In this document: positions 9,357 through 21,203 of the stretch, in pieces | Numbering within the stretch: the stretch's first letter is position 1 | Layout: each line of letters begins with the position of its first letter | DNA from: Alloascoidea africana | Taxonomy: Eukaryota; Ascomycota; Alloascoideomycetes; Alloascoideales; Alloascoideaceae | NCBI GenBank assembly: GCA_030581615.1 | Contig: JAKTTT010000119.1 | Location: 1 to 22,340 of the forward strand | DNA length: 22,340 nucleotides | Reading direction: 5' to 3' | Translations under genes and position numbers: made by a program | Notes under the pieces: model-generated | What the model saw: the letters and a program-made list of their open reading frames with translations, nothing else | Told to the model about the DNA's origin: nothing | Database searches by the model: none

Positions 9357-11479
9357 AAAGTCTCTTGAATTCCCTGTACTTTTTCCCCCCCTCCTTTTAG
9401 CTCTTTTTTTTTTTGGCCACTTTCCTTCATTTCAGCTGTATTATCTTAGCAACAATATGCTCTGTTGACACTATTGGGTATTTTATTCGACGGATTCAAA
9501 CGTTTTAACTTTTATGGAGCCTGCACCAAGAATTTCAAACTACCACGATTTTGGTTTATCACGCTCTCTTTGCTTATGGAATAAGGCAAAAATCTCGTTT
9601 TTTTTTTGATTTGATTTAACAGAAAATCTGATGTTGAACTAGCTATTAATAAAAAAAACAGTTATGACAAAATTTCACACCTTTCACTGACTTTTCAATC
9701 AAGAGTTTCAAAGTTTACTAACCAACTGTTTTAGCCCTTTTTTTTGTTTTGAGTTCTACTTTTCTTTGATACCCTGCTATACCCTCATTTCAATACCATT
9801 ATCAGATAATACCAAAAGGTCAATTCTTGATCCGATACCTAAACACGGATACCCCTTGGATCACTATTCATATTGGCTATTTTATACCGCCAATAGTTTT
9901 AAATAGGTTCAATATTTGATAAATAGATTATTTGATAGATGTAAATAAGAAATAGGTTGATATAATAAAGCGATAAGCGGAATACAAGTAATAGAGAAAT
10001 ATGAATGGAAGTATCAATTAGTTTAGATGATTGTCTTGATTTATCAATCCAAAATGTCTTCTCCCCGACAGGGAAAACCCAGTATGTATCGAAAAATATT
10101 CACTGGAAAGGTAAATTCTTCGCTAGCAATGGACCAAGTAGAAGGCAGTGCCAAAGGCGGAAACCTCGTTGATGAGTAAAAACACTGAAAGAATTGAGAT
10201 TGCAAAAAAGTTTGGCATGAGAGCATTTCTGACACATTACAGCCTGATTATATTGTGAATTACATTGCCCTACCACGTTTTGGGATTCTTACAGTAAGAA
10301 GATAAGAAAGTGCCCTTTCTTGAAACAAACATCTAAAAAATGACGGATGACCGGAAGCAAAAAAGTACAACAGTGCACAATAATCCTTTTTTCCTTTACA
10401 GGTATGCCAAAGCAAGCAGAATCAAAACACCCGAAAAAAGTTCAATGAAAAAGTCTTGAGTTAGTAATGGATGTCTGAGTAATAACAATCATCTTTTCTA
10501 AAACTAAAGACGCCAATTACAATACCCAAAAGTTTTTGTTTTAATTCAAACGTCCATTTCTGCTTTATGGTAGGCTTTGTGCTACTTTTAGAGAAAAACA
10601 GTTGCCCGATGTTTAGGGAATTCTTTTAAGAACTCATCTTTAAAAAAGCTCCCAAACTATTATGATGTTTAAGATGAACCTCCAAACATTGCATCGCCTA
10701 TTAGGAACAAAACCTAAAACGCCTCCAGATCTTTATCAACTTTAGTTAACATGATGTGTACTCGTAATTACTGACTGAGGAAATAGAAAGAGAAATGGCT
10801 GGGACAACACATAAAGCATTTAATGTTTCAGTAGTCCTTAATCTTGCTCAAGCAGTCAACGAATAAGTAGCAAGCATTTTGGGTGGTTCGAGCTCTTGTA
10901 TCTTGCAATCTTCCAATCTTACACAAATGGGGCCTGGCCAACCCTTGCTTTCAACCACAGGTCTATATGAACTAGGTACTTTTTCAGAGCTTCTCCCTAT
11001 ACTTTATGTAACTCAGATTGTAATCATAAAGCGGTACAGGAAACCTTCTGAACTTGAATAGTCAGGTGTTGAGCTAGTTACGATATGTTTTATATGGCTT
11101 TGTAAAAGCATATACCCTTGTGTTCTCTGCTCCTATTCCTTAAAACTTTGACAATTAGGAGGTTTGTCTCATATAACCCGGACCCTTGGCTCGCTTTTCC
11201 ACTTTGACCCTCTTGATAAGGGGTACTGTTTGCCTACCAATTGAGAAATTAGAAATTTATCTAAAAGGATAATGCAAAAATATTTTTTGTAGTCAGATTT
11301 TTCATTTGATTGGCAATCCATGAACTCAAAGATTGGGTAGTAAAAGAACAAAAAAGGCCTTTCAATGAGGAAGTTGATCAGCCTATGGAGGGGTCGCGCT
11401 CGAAATCTCCCTATTAACGAGAACTGGAAACGCTTGACGGGTAGCCGCTAGGTTAGCTTTTGCCGAGAAAAAAGCCTAA
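9357..11479. other. Gene-free stretch
   Basis: AT-rich with several poly-T and poly-A runs. A perfect TACTAAC with TTTTAG 12 bp after it (9716..9734) has no matching donor or flanking exon. A 7-bp inverted repeat TATTGGC/GCCAATA sits near 9873-9897. No gene, tRNA or transposon recognised. Confidence 0.4.
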
Positions 11480-11800
11480 TCATTAAGCCTTGGTAAAGAT
11501 TGTGTACGATGCGGTTCATGGCAGTCGACATGCACTCTCAACATCTCAAGTTCTTCATTTGAAGATGGGGGGAATAGCTCTCAGAACCCTAGTTGCGTAA
11601 GTTCCCATTGTAAAAACGGCTAGTTTCCATGTGTCCAGTTTTCTCATGATCTCCCATCTCTCTACGCGCAAAAGAATGGCCATCAAGGAAAAGCTTCTGA
11701 AACAATGTTGAGCTGCCAAAAGTGGCAAGTGCTTTCCAGGGCTCAAATGGCACAAGGAAATCCCATTTCCAGGACTTTCCGAATTCAACGATGTTATCCT
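11480..11800. pseudogene. Possible coding relic, unidentified
   Basis: Slightly GC-richer than its surroundings. One plus-strand frame, about 11488-11598, reads VKIVYDAVHGSRHALS and ends in MGGIALRTLVA immediately before a GTAAGT. A 77-codon minus-strand frame (11788..11555) overlaps it. Neither has a recognisable motif; at most one can be real. I treat the region as a probable decayed gene or short exon of unknown family. Confidence 0.2.
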
Positions 11801-13430
11801 CTATTGTCTAATCATACCTTGTGAGAAATTGGCATCTTTTTAATGCTCTTGAGAGACAGATTGGCTTAAACAGGCAAAGCGACGGTTATTGCTCGATGTA
11901 AGGGAAATTCCACTAGGACTTGCTCCTTCTCCCTTGATCTTGAGCATTGATGTTTTTTTAATTGAAAAACCTCAAATTTTTTGTTTTGTTAGTGCTATAT
12001 GTTAGATTTATCAAGTCTTGACTAAAATCAAGACTATGGCAAGTATATATAGTGTTGAAAAAGAAAGTTCTCAATGATGGCTTTGCATGTGTGTCATACC
12101 CAGTGAAGTATATAATCGATTGTTCAATATACTTGTGAGTTGGCTCGCCTTGATAAAAGAACCTGGGTGTTCATTCCCGCACTGATGTATGATTCTAAAT
12201 AGATATGTTGAAAATTGTTTAAAGCATAGACGGTTACAGTTTCTAATAATCACATTAGTGTAAACTTAACAAAAAAAACCTTAAAACCTTTTTCTACTTT
12301 CGTAGGTTATTTTGACACTAACGCTATGTAGATATCTTCAGCAACTGCATCCATGCGCATAGGGATCCGATTCCTTCTCACAGACGTGAAGTAGAGATCA
12401 AACACTCGGAGGTTTGCAAAATGCCTACACAAATAAATTGTTCACTAAATACCAGGACCAAATAAAGCTGAGACAACTTAGAAAATGAGGAGAATCCCAA
12501 AGTGGTACTTAACCAGCTGTGTGGAGACAACACATCATCATCAATCAAGTTTCTGAAAATATTACTCGAAAGACTACCCAGTCAAAGGTTTTGGCACTTA
12601 TTCCTTATCACTCTGGATTATCGAACATCGTAAAAGCTGGCTGCATCTCTGCATCCCGTAAAATTACACATCGTTTTCCCAGTAGAAAAAACTAAACGTG
12701 TTGAATAACTGGGTTTTGCTTTCATACCCTACCAAACATGCCAATACGTTTTGTCACTGGCTTTACTAAGCCAGTTTATAAAAGTTCTTTTGGTAGATTA
12801 TCTACGTGTAGGTTGGAAAATTGCATTGTACACTCTTTTTTTGCAGAAGACTTTATCCATCATGACCGCTCCATTTCTATAGCCAATAATTGTCTTCAGT
12901 GGGATAGTATAGCTATGGATCTAAAGTTATACTAGGGTAAAGATTGGAGTATTCGGGATTTCAATGGTGACTAGTGAGAGGTCAAAGATTTTTTTGAGCA
13001 TAAGAGCATTCTTTAGCGGAAGTAAGAATATGATATTAGAAACTACATGTTGAGCTCTTCAACATCACTATGCCTTCAATGTTTTTGTGAATCAGTGACA
13101 AATTGTTTCATTGTTTTAATCAAAATTTTACCCAAAAAGCCGGTAATTGTTTTGTAAATATTTTCAATTCGGATCATAGTTTTCATATTTTAGAGGGTGA
13201 CTCTAAATACCCTCTATTTTATAGAAAAATATCAGCTATTGAGCTTAAATCTGGAAACTAAGATAGCCATAGCCATTGAATAGCTTTAAATCTCTTAAAA
13301 TGAATAATTCTTGTATCGTTTTCGTAGTATTATGGATCTTGTTATCTTTCTGGACAACTATACCCCCAATCAGCAGTAGTTGTTCTACTTGGTCAAACTT
13401 GAACCACCGTACCCGGTTAAATCTACTCAT
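11801..13430. other. Gene-free stretch
   Basis: No supported gene. A 65-codon ATG frame at 12738..12935 and a 55-codon frame at 13300..13467 (hydrophobic, signal-like start MNNSCIVFVVLWILL) are the best candidates, but neither has family motifs and both could be chance. A TATA-like TATATATA lies near 12043. Confidence 0.35.
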
Positions 13431-13760
13431 TCTCCTCTGTTCATTCTATCCTTTCTCGCTTGGCTAACTCATGGACAAATTGGCCCTTAGAGTCATCTCT
13501 CTTTCTAATAACGCCGCTCACACATCCTATTTCTTTCATTTTTTTCTTCATTGGATAATCTAACAGCTTCTCCTCCAAAATGCCCATGAAAGTATCTGCT
13601 ATCATCTGGTGTTATCACCTGTAATGAAGCCTAACTCCTTTCCAAAATAGAAGGCGCCAGATGCACACTAACCCGTTTCAATATCTCATATTCTGATTCA
13701 CCACCATTTTACCTTTTCTCTCCCCTTCCTTCCCTTACACCAAACTATTTTCTTCTATCT
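13431..13760 (+). other. Pyrimidine-rich strand tract
   Basis: The plus strand is strongly C/T-biased (48 of 60 bases in 13681..13740). Such tracts in yeast often precede transcription start sites, but no good reading frame follows. It may be a promoter of a non-coding transcript or a relic promoter. Confidence 0.3.
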
Positions 13761-14212
13761 AAATCTGGTCTGTTAATTATTGACTCATTAGACCATTCAA
13801 CCTTTTTCCAGTTGCCCGTTTTAAAATATTATGCTTTTCCGCAAAGCCTAGTTTTTGCCTTGTGAGTATGGGCTCGAGACGGTCGCTTTTTGATAAATCA
13901 TGAAGCGCAATGTATAAATAGATAAATTATTTGCAGTCTCATTAAAAGATAGTTATCTGACACTGGACTGTTTTTTCTGCTTTTCTGGAACTAATTAGTC
14001 TTTTGTCAATTATACCAATGTCCGATTTGTTGAAGAATTCTTTGTTTTCCATATAAAAAAGGATTAACTACAAAAAATCTATTTACTAAAACAGCCTTTG
14101 TACAATCTCCTGGATCAAATATTACAAAAGATTCAAATTATGGGATTGGAAAGCTAAAAAGTGGGGGAAGATAAAACTTTTCTTGCCCATTAAGAAAAAA
14201 CAAGAACTTTTT

Positions 14213-14325
14213 AAAATGGCTATATAAGTACTCATATAACCTGGGATTTTTCCACAGAGATGTATGATTAGTTTTAAAAGGTTTTATAAATTAGTATAAC
14301 ATGGATTTTGTTCCACGGCAGAATG
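14213..14325. repeat. Degenerate direct duplication (about 50 bp, period about 61)
   Basis: Copy 1 (14213..14262) and copy 2 (14275..14325) share, in order, AAAA, TATAA, TATAAC, TGG, ATTTT, TCCAC and ATG at matching spacing with one or two small indels; about 70% alike by eye. Each copy carries a TATA-like core. Confidence 0.5.
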
Positions 14326-16558
14326 GTAACGTATCCAAAAATCACACTTGCTTATAGAAGTCACCACTGAACACCAAAACCACATCAATTATTCTACAGC
14401 TTAATCTTAGATTTCTAGGGTATACTATTTGGTTGAAAGCAAATTTTTGGCAATAGAAACGGAGTGATGGCGGGTGTTCAGAAGCATTTGAGCATTATAG
14501 GTGTCACTGTCGATTTAAATCATATCCTCCCAGGTCAATTCTTTTTCCTGTAACTACTCTCACTTTGAAATTTGGTTTTCACACAAAAGTGTTTAGCTAG
14601 TACTTATCCGCTTTCATATTTTATAATTAATACCCTTCAATGGTTAAATTTTGGAACAAGTGTTATCCGAATTTGAAATATAGCCATAACCATCAGATGC
14701 TCCTTTGTAGTATTGAGAAAAAGAACAAAAAGGGGCAAGACGCGGAGATCAACAGATCAATAACAATATTAAGAATTAGTAACAGACTATGGGTAGCAAG
14801 AGGCACATTTCTGTGTTACCAACCTGGATATTCTTGTTACTTACATATTATCCTTATTTTGAACGCCACATCTGGAATTTAGACGTATCTAGTTTGGGGG
14901 TATTGGGACTGTTAACCAACCAAAGCTTCTGAGACTAATTCTTTATCGTATAGAAGCAGGATTTCGAGGAACGGAGCAATCACTTTAAACTCCCGAGACA
15001 CAAAATTTAATCAAATTCCATTCAATCGTTCGGCTTAATGGCGAGAATGGCAACAGGGTAGTTCTAAGTCTCAGTTTTGAGTTCTGTTGATCATAAGGCG
15101 AAGAACTAACTAGCTCGCTTCAAATCGTATATTCAATCAGCGGTCCCACAAACCCACCATTCCTGTTTCTGACATGACTTTCTTAGCATTATCTGATTAA
15201 TTTGTCTTAAACCAAGAGTGGTGATATATGCAAGAGGGTACTGACAAAGATTTTTCTGTCGATTCTGCTATGGTCAAAAAGAATCCTAGGATTTTGAAAT
15301 TTATGGCCATTTGAAAAAAGCATTCACATCATAGCTTAATTACGATCAAATCTTAAGGGGTCATCAGATGAGCCTGCTTTAACATACAGAAAAATAAATT
15401 ATATCTTGTGGCTGGTGATTCTAACATGATTGAATGAACCAGATGCCAAGGGAGTGTCAAAGCCATGAGACATGAAACTAATTTGTACGTTACAGGGGTT
15501 TGTTCCTCTCCAACAATTATAAAGATTTTTTTCTTACCACAAACTTTCTTGTTTCCCTAGGCAATTATTGCATTTGAATCAAGGAGAACCAAATATCCAA
15601 TCATTACACACTTGTTTCATCTCCATCATTCCATGTGCTTCTTTAGGCAACAATTGATTTCTGTTTTTGAATAGCTGGAACTTACGAAGTGATTGCTTGA
15701 GAGTGAATCGAGATTAAGATTTGGAATGATGATAAACAAACATCAATTGGCCATTAACAATTTTAGGAAATGCAAGGCCTTTAAGGTGCTGGCATCTAGA
15801 ATATGTGGTACAGTGAGTCTTTTTTCGGGCCATACTCACCATTATTTGATAAACAATGCTTAAAGATCGGGATTTAAAAAAATAGCTCTATTTCTATTCC
15901 CAGTCAGTATTCTTGTTTATGATGGATAATAATTCCAAGATTCATGTGCTTGAATAATATCCATTTTTTATTTATTCATAAGCTGCCTCTAGACTAAGCT
16001 TCTCAACGACCTACTTTAATGCTATCTGTAATGGCTTCTAAATTAACGGACTTTGAAACCAAATCCGGGCCGAGTATGGAGGGATGTTGTGCTTATGTTC
16101 AACTCCTGTGCCTCCTGCCCCTGGCTGATAGTTACATCAAAACCAGTAGGAAAAATATAAGGGTGAGACAGCATGTACTTCTATTTTTTTTTTCATAAAG
16201 CAGAGGAAGCATTATTTCTAGCCAACTTTGAAATAAGATATATGGCCGGGAACATTCTCGTTCGTTTATTTTTAGTTTCTTAAACAGAGTTTTTCCACTC
16301 AGATCTAATATTCTAGGCAACGGGTTCACCAGCCAATCCAAAGCTTTATCAGCGCAACATTCAATGCGAAATAAAATTTTATTGATGGGCTCTTATTCAA
16401 TTTTAAAATCCTTTCCAAGGTTTAACTGTGCTATTTTTAGATTTTCCGAGAAGCAGTAATATGGATTTTAGTTCATATCAATCAAAGCGATAGGAACGAT
16501 TGCGATCAGTGGCCAATTCTTGCTACCCATAATTTTGGCGGTTGATACAGTAAATAGC
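14326..16558. other. Gene-free stretch
   Basis: Only short frames (longest an 80-codon ATG frame at 14640..14882, lysine-rich middle, no recognised motif). No long repeat or RNA gene seen. Confidence 0.35.
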
Positions 16559-16645
16559 GTATTTCAAGTATTTGCAATGTCTATTGGATGTGTATGGACT
16601 TGAACCTTTGTAAAAACAATAGATCATGCCAAATACTTGAAATAC
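16559..16645. repeat. Inverted repeat / stem-loop
   Basis: Arms 16559..16586 and 16617..16645. The outer 16 bp (gtatttcaagtatttg and its complement) pair perfectly; after two mismatches come 3 bp, a 1-nt bulge and 7 more bp (tctattg/caataga). The loop is 30 nt. By a rough estimate a perfect 16-bp match at this spacing is unlikely by chance in a 22-kb window. Confidence 0.75.
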
Positions 16646-16809
16646 TTGAAAATGCCCGTCAAGCATAGGGAAAATTGAATACTAATGAATGAAGAGAGAC
16701 CACAAAAGTTTTTCTCGAACAAGCGAAGAATTTCCAGGATTTTTCTGCGATTTTCAAGCTGGATTGTCCCATGGGAATATACATTTTGAGCAGATCTGAA
16801 CTCACACCC

Positions 16810-16832
16810 TCGAATCTTGAAGTAAGATTCGA
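16810..16832. repeat. Perfect 9-bp hairpin
   Basis: TCGAATCTT, loop gaagt, AAGATTCGA. It overlaps a tRNA T-loop-like TTCGAA word but no tRNA can be folded around it. Confidence 0.6.
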
Positions 16833-16865
16833 ACTCCACCATCTAACACTTTCATGCAACTATAA

Positions 16866-17126
16866 GTCAAATCATGCCAGGGCAACAGAGCTCTCATACA
16901 ATTTCTATCCTTACAGAAATACTTTCTCTCTTTCAGGTTTGATGCTTATAGAACAGCCACGGAAATGCGTAAACACATCAAGACTCTTGAAAACGTACTT
17001 GCTACTTGAACTAAAAGGGAAGCCAGCATGCCAGGAATTGGATGTAGTCTCTACAGCACACAACAGGCTATTCTTATTGAGGCTCAAAAACACATACAAA
17101 TTCAACTCAATTGTCTGAATTCATAA
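16866..17126 (+). pseudogene. Interrupted coding relic, unidentified
   Basis: One plus-strand frame spans 87 codons, interrupted once by a stop, and both halves look like real protein: the first holds FDAYRTATEMRKHIKTLENV (helical, charged), the second MPGIGCSLYSTQQAILIEAQ. Dense charged and amphipathic residues make a random origin less likely, although another frame over the same DNA is open for 115 codons (16771..17118). An ACAG and a TTTCAG upstream could be old splice acceptors. Family not recognised. Confidence 0.35.
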
Positions 17127-17198
17127 CCTACGTTCCTCCTGCTGAACGAAGTTCCTGTTCTGAAGCGTTTGTTGCCTTATTAGTGAACACACCTACCA

Positions 17199-17272
17199 GT
17201 TTTGGACAGAGAGGGTCTGAAAACTTTCACAAACAGTGAACAAAAATTGGGAACTTTTTGTCTGTCCAAAAC
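17199..17272. repeat. Short inverted repeat, possible MITE-like footprint
   Basis: GTTTTGGACAGA at 17199..17210 and its exact complement TCTGTCCAAAAC at 17261..17272, with 50 nt between. A further ACAAAAA/TTTTTGT pair lies inside. TA dinucleotides lie within a few bases of both outer ends. This could be terminal repeats of a tiny DNA-transposon remnant or simply a hairpin; there is no coding capacity. Confidence 0.5.
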
Positions 17273-19270
17273 CTGCATATCAACTATTGGTATTGCAATT
17301 CATCATTGGAAAATAATTTAGATTAAGTTAAGGGTCTCGAGTAACCATCAGTAGCTTATTGTTTCTTGGAGTAAACGAAGTACTCAATTGTGAATCAGTG
17401 GAATCTGAAGTATCTGAGATGAAATTTGATCTAAGAGTTTCTTATTTTCTATTTTCTATTTGCTTAAATGCTTTTGATCTGTTTTTTTTATTCTTCTGGG
17501 TTTTTTAATCTTCAAGCAATAAGCGAGGCAATCGATGACCATAAAATCTATCCTGGTTTATTGCACTGATACTGATAGATTTATTCGAGCGTTGGTAGAA
17601 AATAGTTTGTGAAGCAGCCGCCTTGTTTTGTGCTCTCACAGTATACATTTCAGCAATTGTTCTGCAGAGTTTGGGTTCCTATGATAAAAAACCCAACCAA
17701 CTTTTGCTTGATAATTATCCAAAACGGCAGCTAAACGAAAAAAAAGGATGCAGTCTACTTACCTCAGAACAACAGTGCATTTTTTTGGACGCAAAATGGA
17801 ACTGTAGTTCATTCGGAAAAGAATAGAAAAATGTATCAACATCCACGTTTGAGAGTTCAATATTTACGATAATATGTCCTCAGATATAGATCATTTGTTA
17901 TGTAAATCCATATAATTGAAATCATCTTCCAAGAGTCATGTAAATGCTGCGTCATATTTCAAGGTGTGTCTATTTCTAAGCTGATTGCAGATTACAAGGT
18001 ATTTAAAAACTTTGACAATACTACCACACTAAGGTCATGTCCATCTCCATTTAATGATTACACAGGGATAGTGTCTTGGGTTTTGCTCGCACTTATCTTT
18101 GCCTGCGGTTTATCCAAGATTTTTTGAATCTTGTCAAATGGCATGCTTTTTAGGTTTAAAACGCATGATTATGCATATCGGTCACATTTACGTAATGAAT
18201 AATTCTGAGGTTGGGAGCATCTGTTGTGTTCAAATGTCGCTCACTAAGTACGCAAGTTTATCCAAAGTCAATTACAATTGGCTTTTATGGTAGTTTTTGC
18301 TAACCTGAACATACAATCATAACTTAAGAATCACCACTTGTTTCCTTTTGGAAAAATGATATTATGTTAATCCATTGAAAACCTTGATAGAAGCGCTATA
18401 ATAGGGATCGGATTTGGCTCCACCAAGTTAAGTCGATCACATCAAATAAAAGCCAACTGACGCTGCCAACACGAATACTTCTAGAAAGGCTTTAAAAATC
18501 TTGTATTACAACCAAATGACCTGTTTTTCGAATAAGTAATCATATTCAAAGAACTCTTTATTATTGCATTATAATACATAGAGTCGAAAAAGGAATTGAC
18601 ATAAAAGTCTCAAGTTATTTACGATTTATATTGTCCAAGAACTGTGTGTTTTTTTAACTTTTCACCAGTCAATTGGCACAAACTTTAGTGGTAATAGCTT
18701 TTTGAGTAATGGAGGATATACTTAAATACATTGACGACCCAAGTATGAAGCTAATGTGAATCGTTTTCATTTTTCCTTATACTCTGATTGGGAGGCAATA
18801 CGAAGGAACTAACAATCCCTGTAGATGATATGGTGAAGGAAACAAAAGAGTGATGATTTAATTGATAGACAACAGCAGGCAAAAAGTGCAGAATTTTGTC
18901 ATCCACAAGGCTCGAACAGTGTTAACTATCGTACAATAGGAGGTAGAATAAAAAACTTACCAGTCTCTAAAGAAAGAAGAGTAGACACATGGCAGGCTTA
19001 AAATGGATGACCCTCATCGGCAATTTCTAATTAAAACATGCTTGCTAAACTGAATCCAAGATACTGCTTGACTCTTTTTTAACAAGTCAGATAAATTGCT
19101 CTTCCAAACCTATGAGGACATCTATTACCAGAAAGGCATTCAATGAGTTTGCAAGTTGCCAGATGCCAGAATTTTTGCTTGTTCTTGATGCTTCTTCACT
19201 TTCTTCCCTATCATTTTTTCAGTCAGTCATATATTCTACTTAGCAACATCCAACCAACTACAGTTGCCTT
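17273..19270. other. Gene-free stretch
   Basis: AT-rich, frames all under 70 codons and mostly lacking an ATG. No RNA gene, long repeat or transposon recognised. Confidence 0.35.
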
Positions 19271-19273
19271 GAT

Positions 19274-19456
19274 TTAATTAAGCAGGACGTATCGAATTCT
19301 TACTCCTCGTAGTGTATCGCTGTCAGTGATGCAAGATGGAGAGTAAGGTGAGACACCGGCATGCATCTGCTTTATATGGAGAATAGGAAGGCGGTCCAAT
19401 AGTGGTTGGATAATTTCCCGCCTTCGTTCATGCTCTCTTCTGATACCGCTTGCCAT
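19274..19456 (-). CDS. Small hypothetical ORF (60 aa)
   Basis: Starts MASGIRREHERRRE: a charged, helix-prone beginning followed by IIQPLLDRLPILHIKQ. The 35 bases before the ATG are A-rich and T-poor (…AACAACCAATTGAAA-ATGG), as in yeast 5' leaders, which is the main support. It contains GTAAGA near its 3' end, so it might be exon 1 of a spliced gene extending left of 19300, but no convincing second exon was found. No family recognised; chance or a decayed gene is quite possible. Confidence 0.25.
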   Translation of the reverse strand: MASGIRREHERRREIIQPLLDRLPILHIKQMHAGVSPYSPSCITDSDTLRGVRIRYVLLN

Positions 19457-19469
19457 TTTCAATTGGTTG

Positions 19470-20740
19470 TTCTTATTTTGTTTTTGTCAGTGAGTACGAT
19501 TGAAAGGTATGTGCATGAATGTTCTGAGAGCGGGGCCTGAGGGTTTCAATTCTTCTCATCCTATCAGAATATAACTCCCAGAACTATTTTTACGGGTATT
19601 TTACACCCTCTTAGAACACTACCATATTGTGTTTAACGTGTACGTTCACAAGTTGCATCGACGAATACCTTACTATTACCTATTTTGACGTTCGTATTCA
19701 TGCTTGTCTTAAGTGCTGTTCTCCTAAGCGTTAATAAACAGCATTTAGATGTTCTCTATCAAATCGTTTACTACAACCATTGAAGTCTTTTGAAGAGAAT
19801 CTATAGCGTGTTTTGGGGACTTTTAAGAATGTCTGGTGTTATTGATTCACAACTGTGGATTGAAAATAACGGCCTCTTGGCGGTCAATCTCAATAAACTC
19901 TATGGAATAGCTAACTATTTTTGAGTAGTCCGTCAATTGATCTTGTTAAAAGTTGTTCAATTGTTTTCAAAATCCAACCCTCATTGACAGCGTACTCATC
20001 AAAAATCAAAGGCCCATTAACTTCATCAGCCTTTGACTTTCGAAAAACTATTAGAGGAGAACGTAGTTGCCTTGGTGTACTTTTCTAGCTTACTTGAGCT
20101 TCCCGTGATATCTGCAATAGTTCGAAAGCCAATAGGGGAAAATGGAGTATTTATTTTTGATCCAAAGAAATCTGCTTGAATGGGGGACGGGAAAGAAAAG
20201 AAAGTGTTGTGATGATCACTTGTAGTGACCGCAAAACACCGGGGAAATAACTATCAATGTTATGACCTCTACCTTACCATTTTGCCAATATCGAGCTTGC
20301 CTTGGGTTAACTTTTTATTTGCCTAACATTTCATCAGAGTCGAGAGGAAGTTAGAGACAAGCAAACGGTAATTCAAATAATAGCTTCCCAAAGAATAGCC
20401 GTGAGTATATTTTTCAATCTCATTATCCTTAGCTTGTAAAAGAAGTCCTCTATTCAATTAAATTCCAAATTGCATCGGCTCATTATTTCCTACCCATAAA
20501 ATCAAATTGGAAATCAAAGTAGAATGGAAGGGAAATCTACGGAATTTAAGAACTGGTATAACTGGTGATTTGAAGTAGAGCGTTCTAATCGCTTCCTCCC
20601 CACTTGGTTACCTCTATGGCCCTTTGAATGTCATAAAATCATCGATTGGGATACAAGAACTTGGATTATGAGACAAAATAAGTTCCTTTTTTTACCTAAT
20701 AGATTTCCGTTCCCTATATGGCGGGATTTTTTAACCTCTC
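19470..20740. other. Gene-free stretch
   Basis: No supported gene. Likely upstream DNA of the 20747 candidate and of the right adhesin. Nothing else recognised. Confidence 0.35.
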
Positions 20741-20746
20741 GGACAC

Positions 20747-21170
20747 ATGAACGTAGAACTAAAAATGAAGAAGCAAACCATTACCACCAAAGAGCTTCTA
20801 GAATCAGTGGAGATGTAAGTACTAGCACCCATTTGGAAATACTTATAATACGGAACACAGTTGCGTGCAGAATTAAGGGGTGCAATTATGACCATCAGGG
20901 ACATGTTCATGTAGCTGAATGTACATGAATTCTCGGCAGTAGTATTGACCCTATTTTCTCTTCTCCTGTTTCAGCACACCAGCTATCCTAATAGCCATGA
21001 ATTGTGCTCCCATGGGGATATGCACTTTTGGACACTCTTCGCTGCAACAGTTGACTGCGTACTTCTATTTCGACTTTTTAAGGGTCTTCAATGTGCTTCG
21101 GATGTACAAGAAATATGCGGGAAACTGTTCGAGATTTTGCCTTTTTATTTCTAAAATTACAACGCTCTGA
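20747..21170 (+). CDS. Candidate two-exon small gene (87 aa), unknown function
   Basis: Proposed exons 20747..20814 and 20975..21170, intron 160 nt with a consensus GTAAGT donor and a pyrimidine tract ending TTTCAG. The joined frame is open from ATG to TGA (264 nt). An in-frame TAA lies just before the ATG, so this is the first possible start; a second ATG is at 20765. The protein begins MNVELKMKKQTITTKELLES, then a hydrophobic stretch (ITPAILIAMNCAPMGICTFG, about residues 23-42) and an aromatic/basic helix (YFYFDFLRVFNVLRMYKKY). The branch site is weak, and an alternative frame across the second exon is also open, so the model is uncertain. It ends only 34 bp before the adhesin TATA run. It could be a real gene, a relic, or part of a longer transcript. 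Confidence 0.35.
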
Positions 21171-21203
21171 GAGATTTCTTATTTTTCGAAAGCTGCTGAA
21201 AAG

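Noticed and set aside
9716-9734. Perfect TACTAAC and TTTTAG as an intron end
   Set aside because: No plausible donor upstream and no open exon on either side.
10460-10466. TACTAAC branch site on the minus strand
   Set aside because: No donor within a reasonable distance and no coding frame around it.
16594-16608. GGTTCAAGTCC on the minus strand as a tRNA T arm
   Set aside because: Stem pairs at only two positions; it is part of the loop of the 16559 inverted repeat.
16822-16845. TTCGAA T-loop-like word suggesting a minus-strand tRNA
   Set aside because: The T stem does not pair beyond three positions and no matching acceptor strand is found.
16771-17118. 115-codon ATG frame on the plus strand
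   Set aside because: No recognisable motif, and an overlapping frame looks more protein-like.
9357-20740. Centromere
   Set aside because: Gene-free and AT-rich, but no long inverted repeats or known centromere elements could be seen by eye; a dotplot would be needed.
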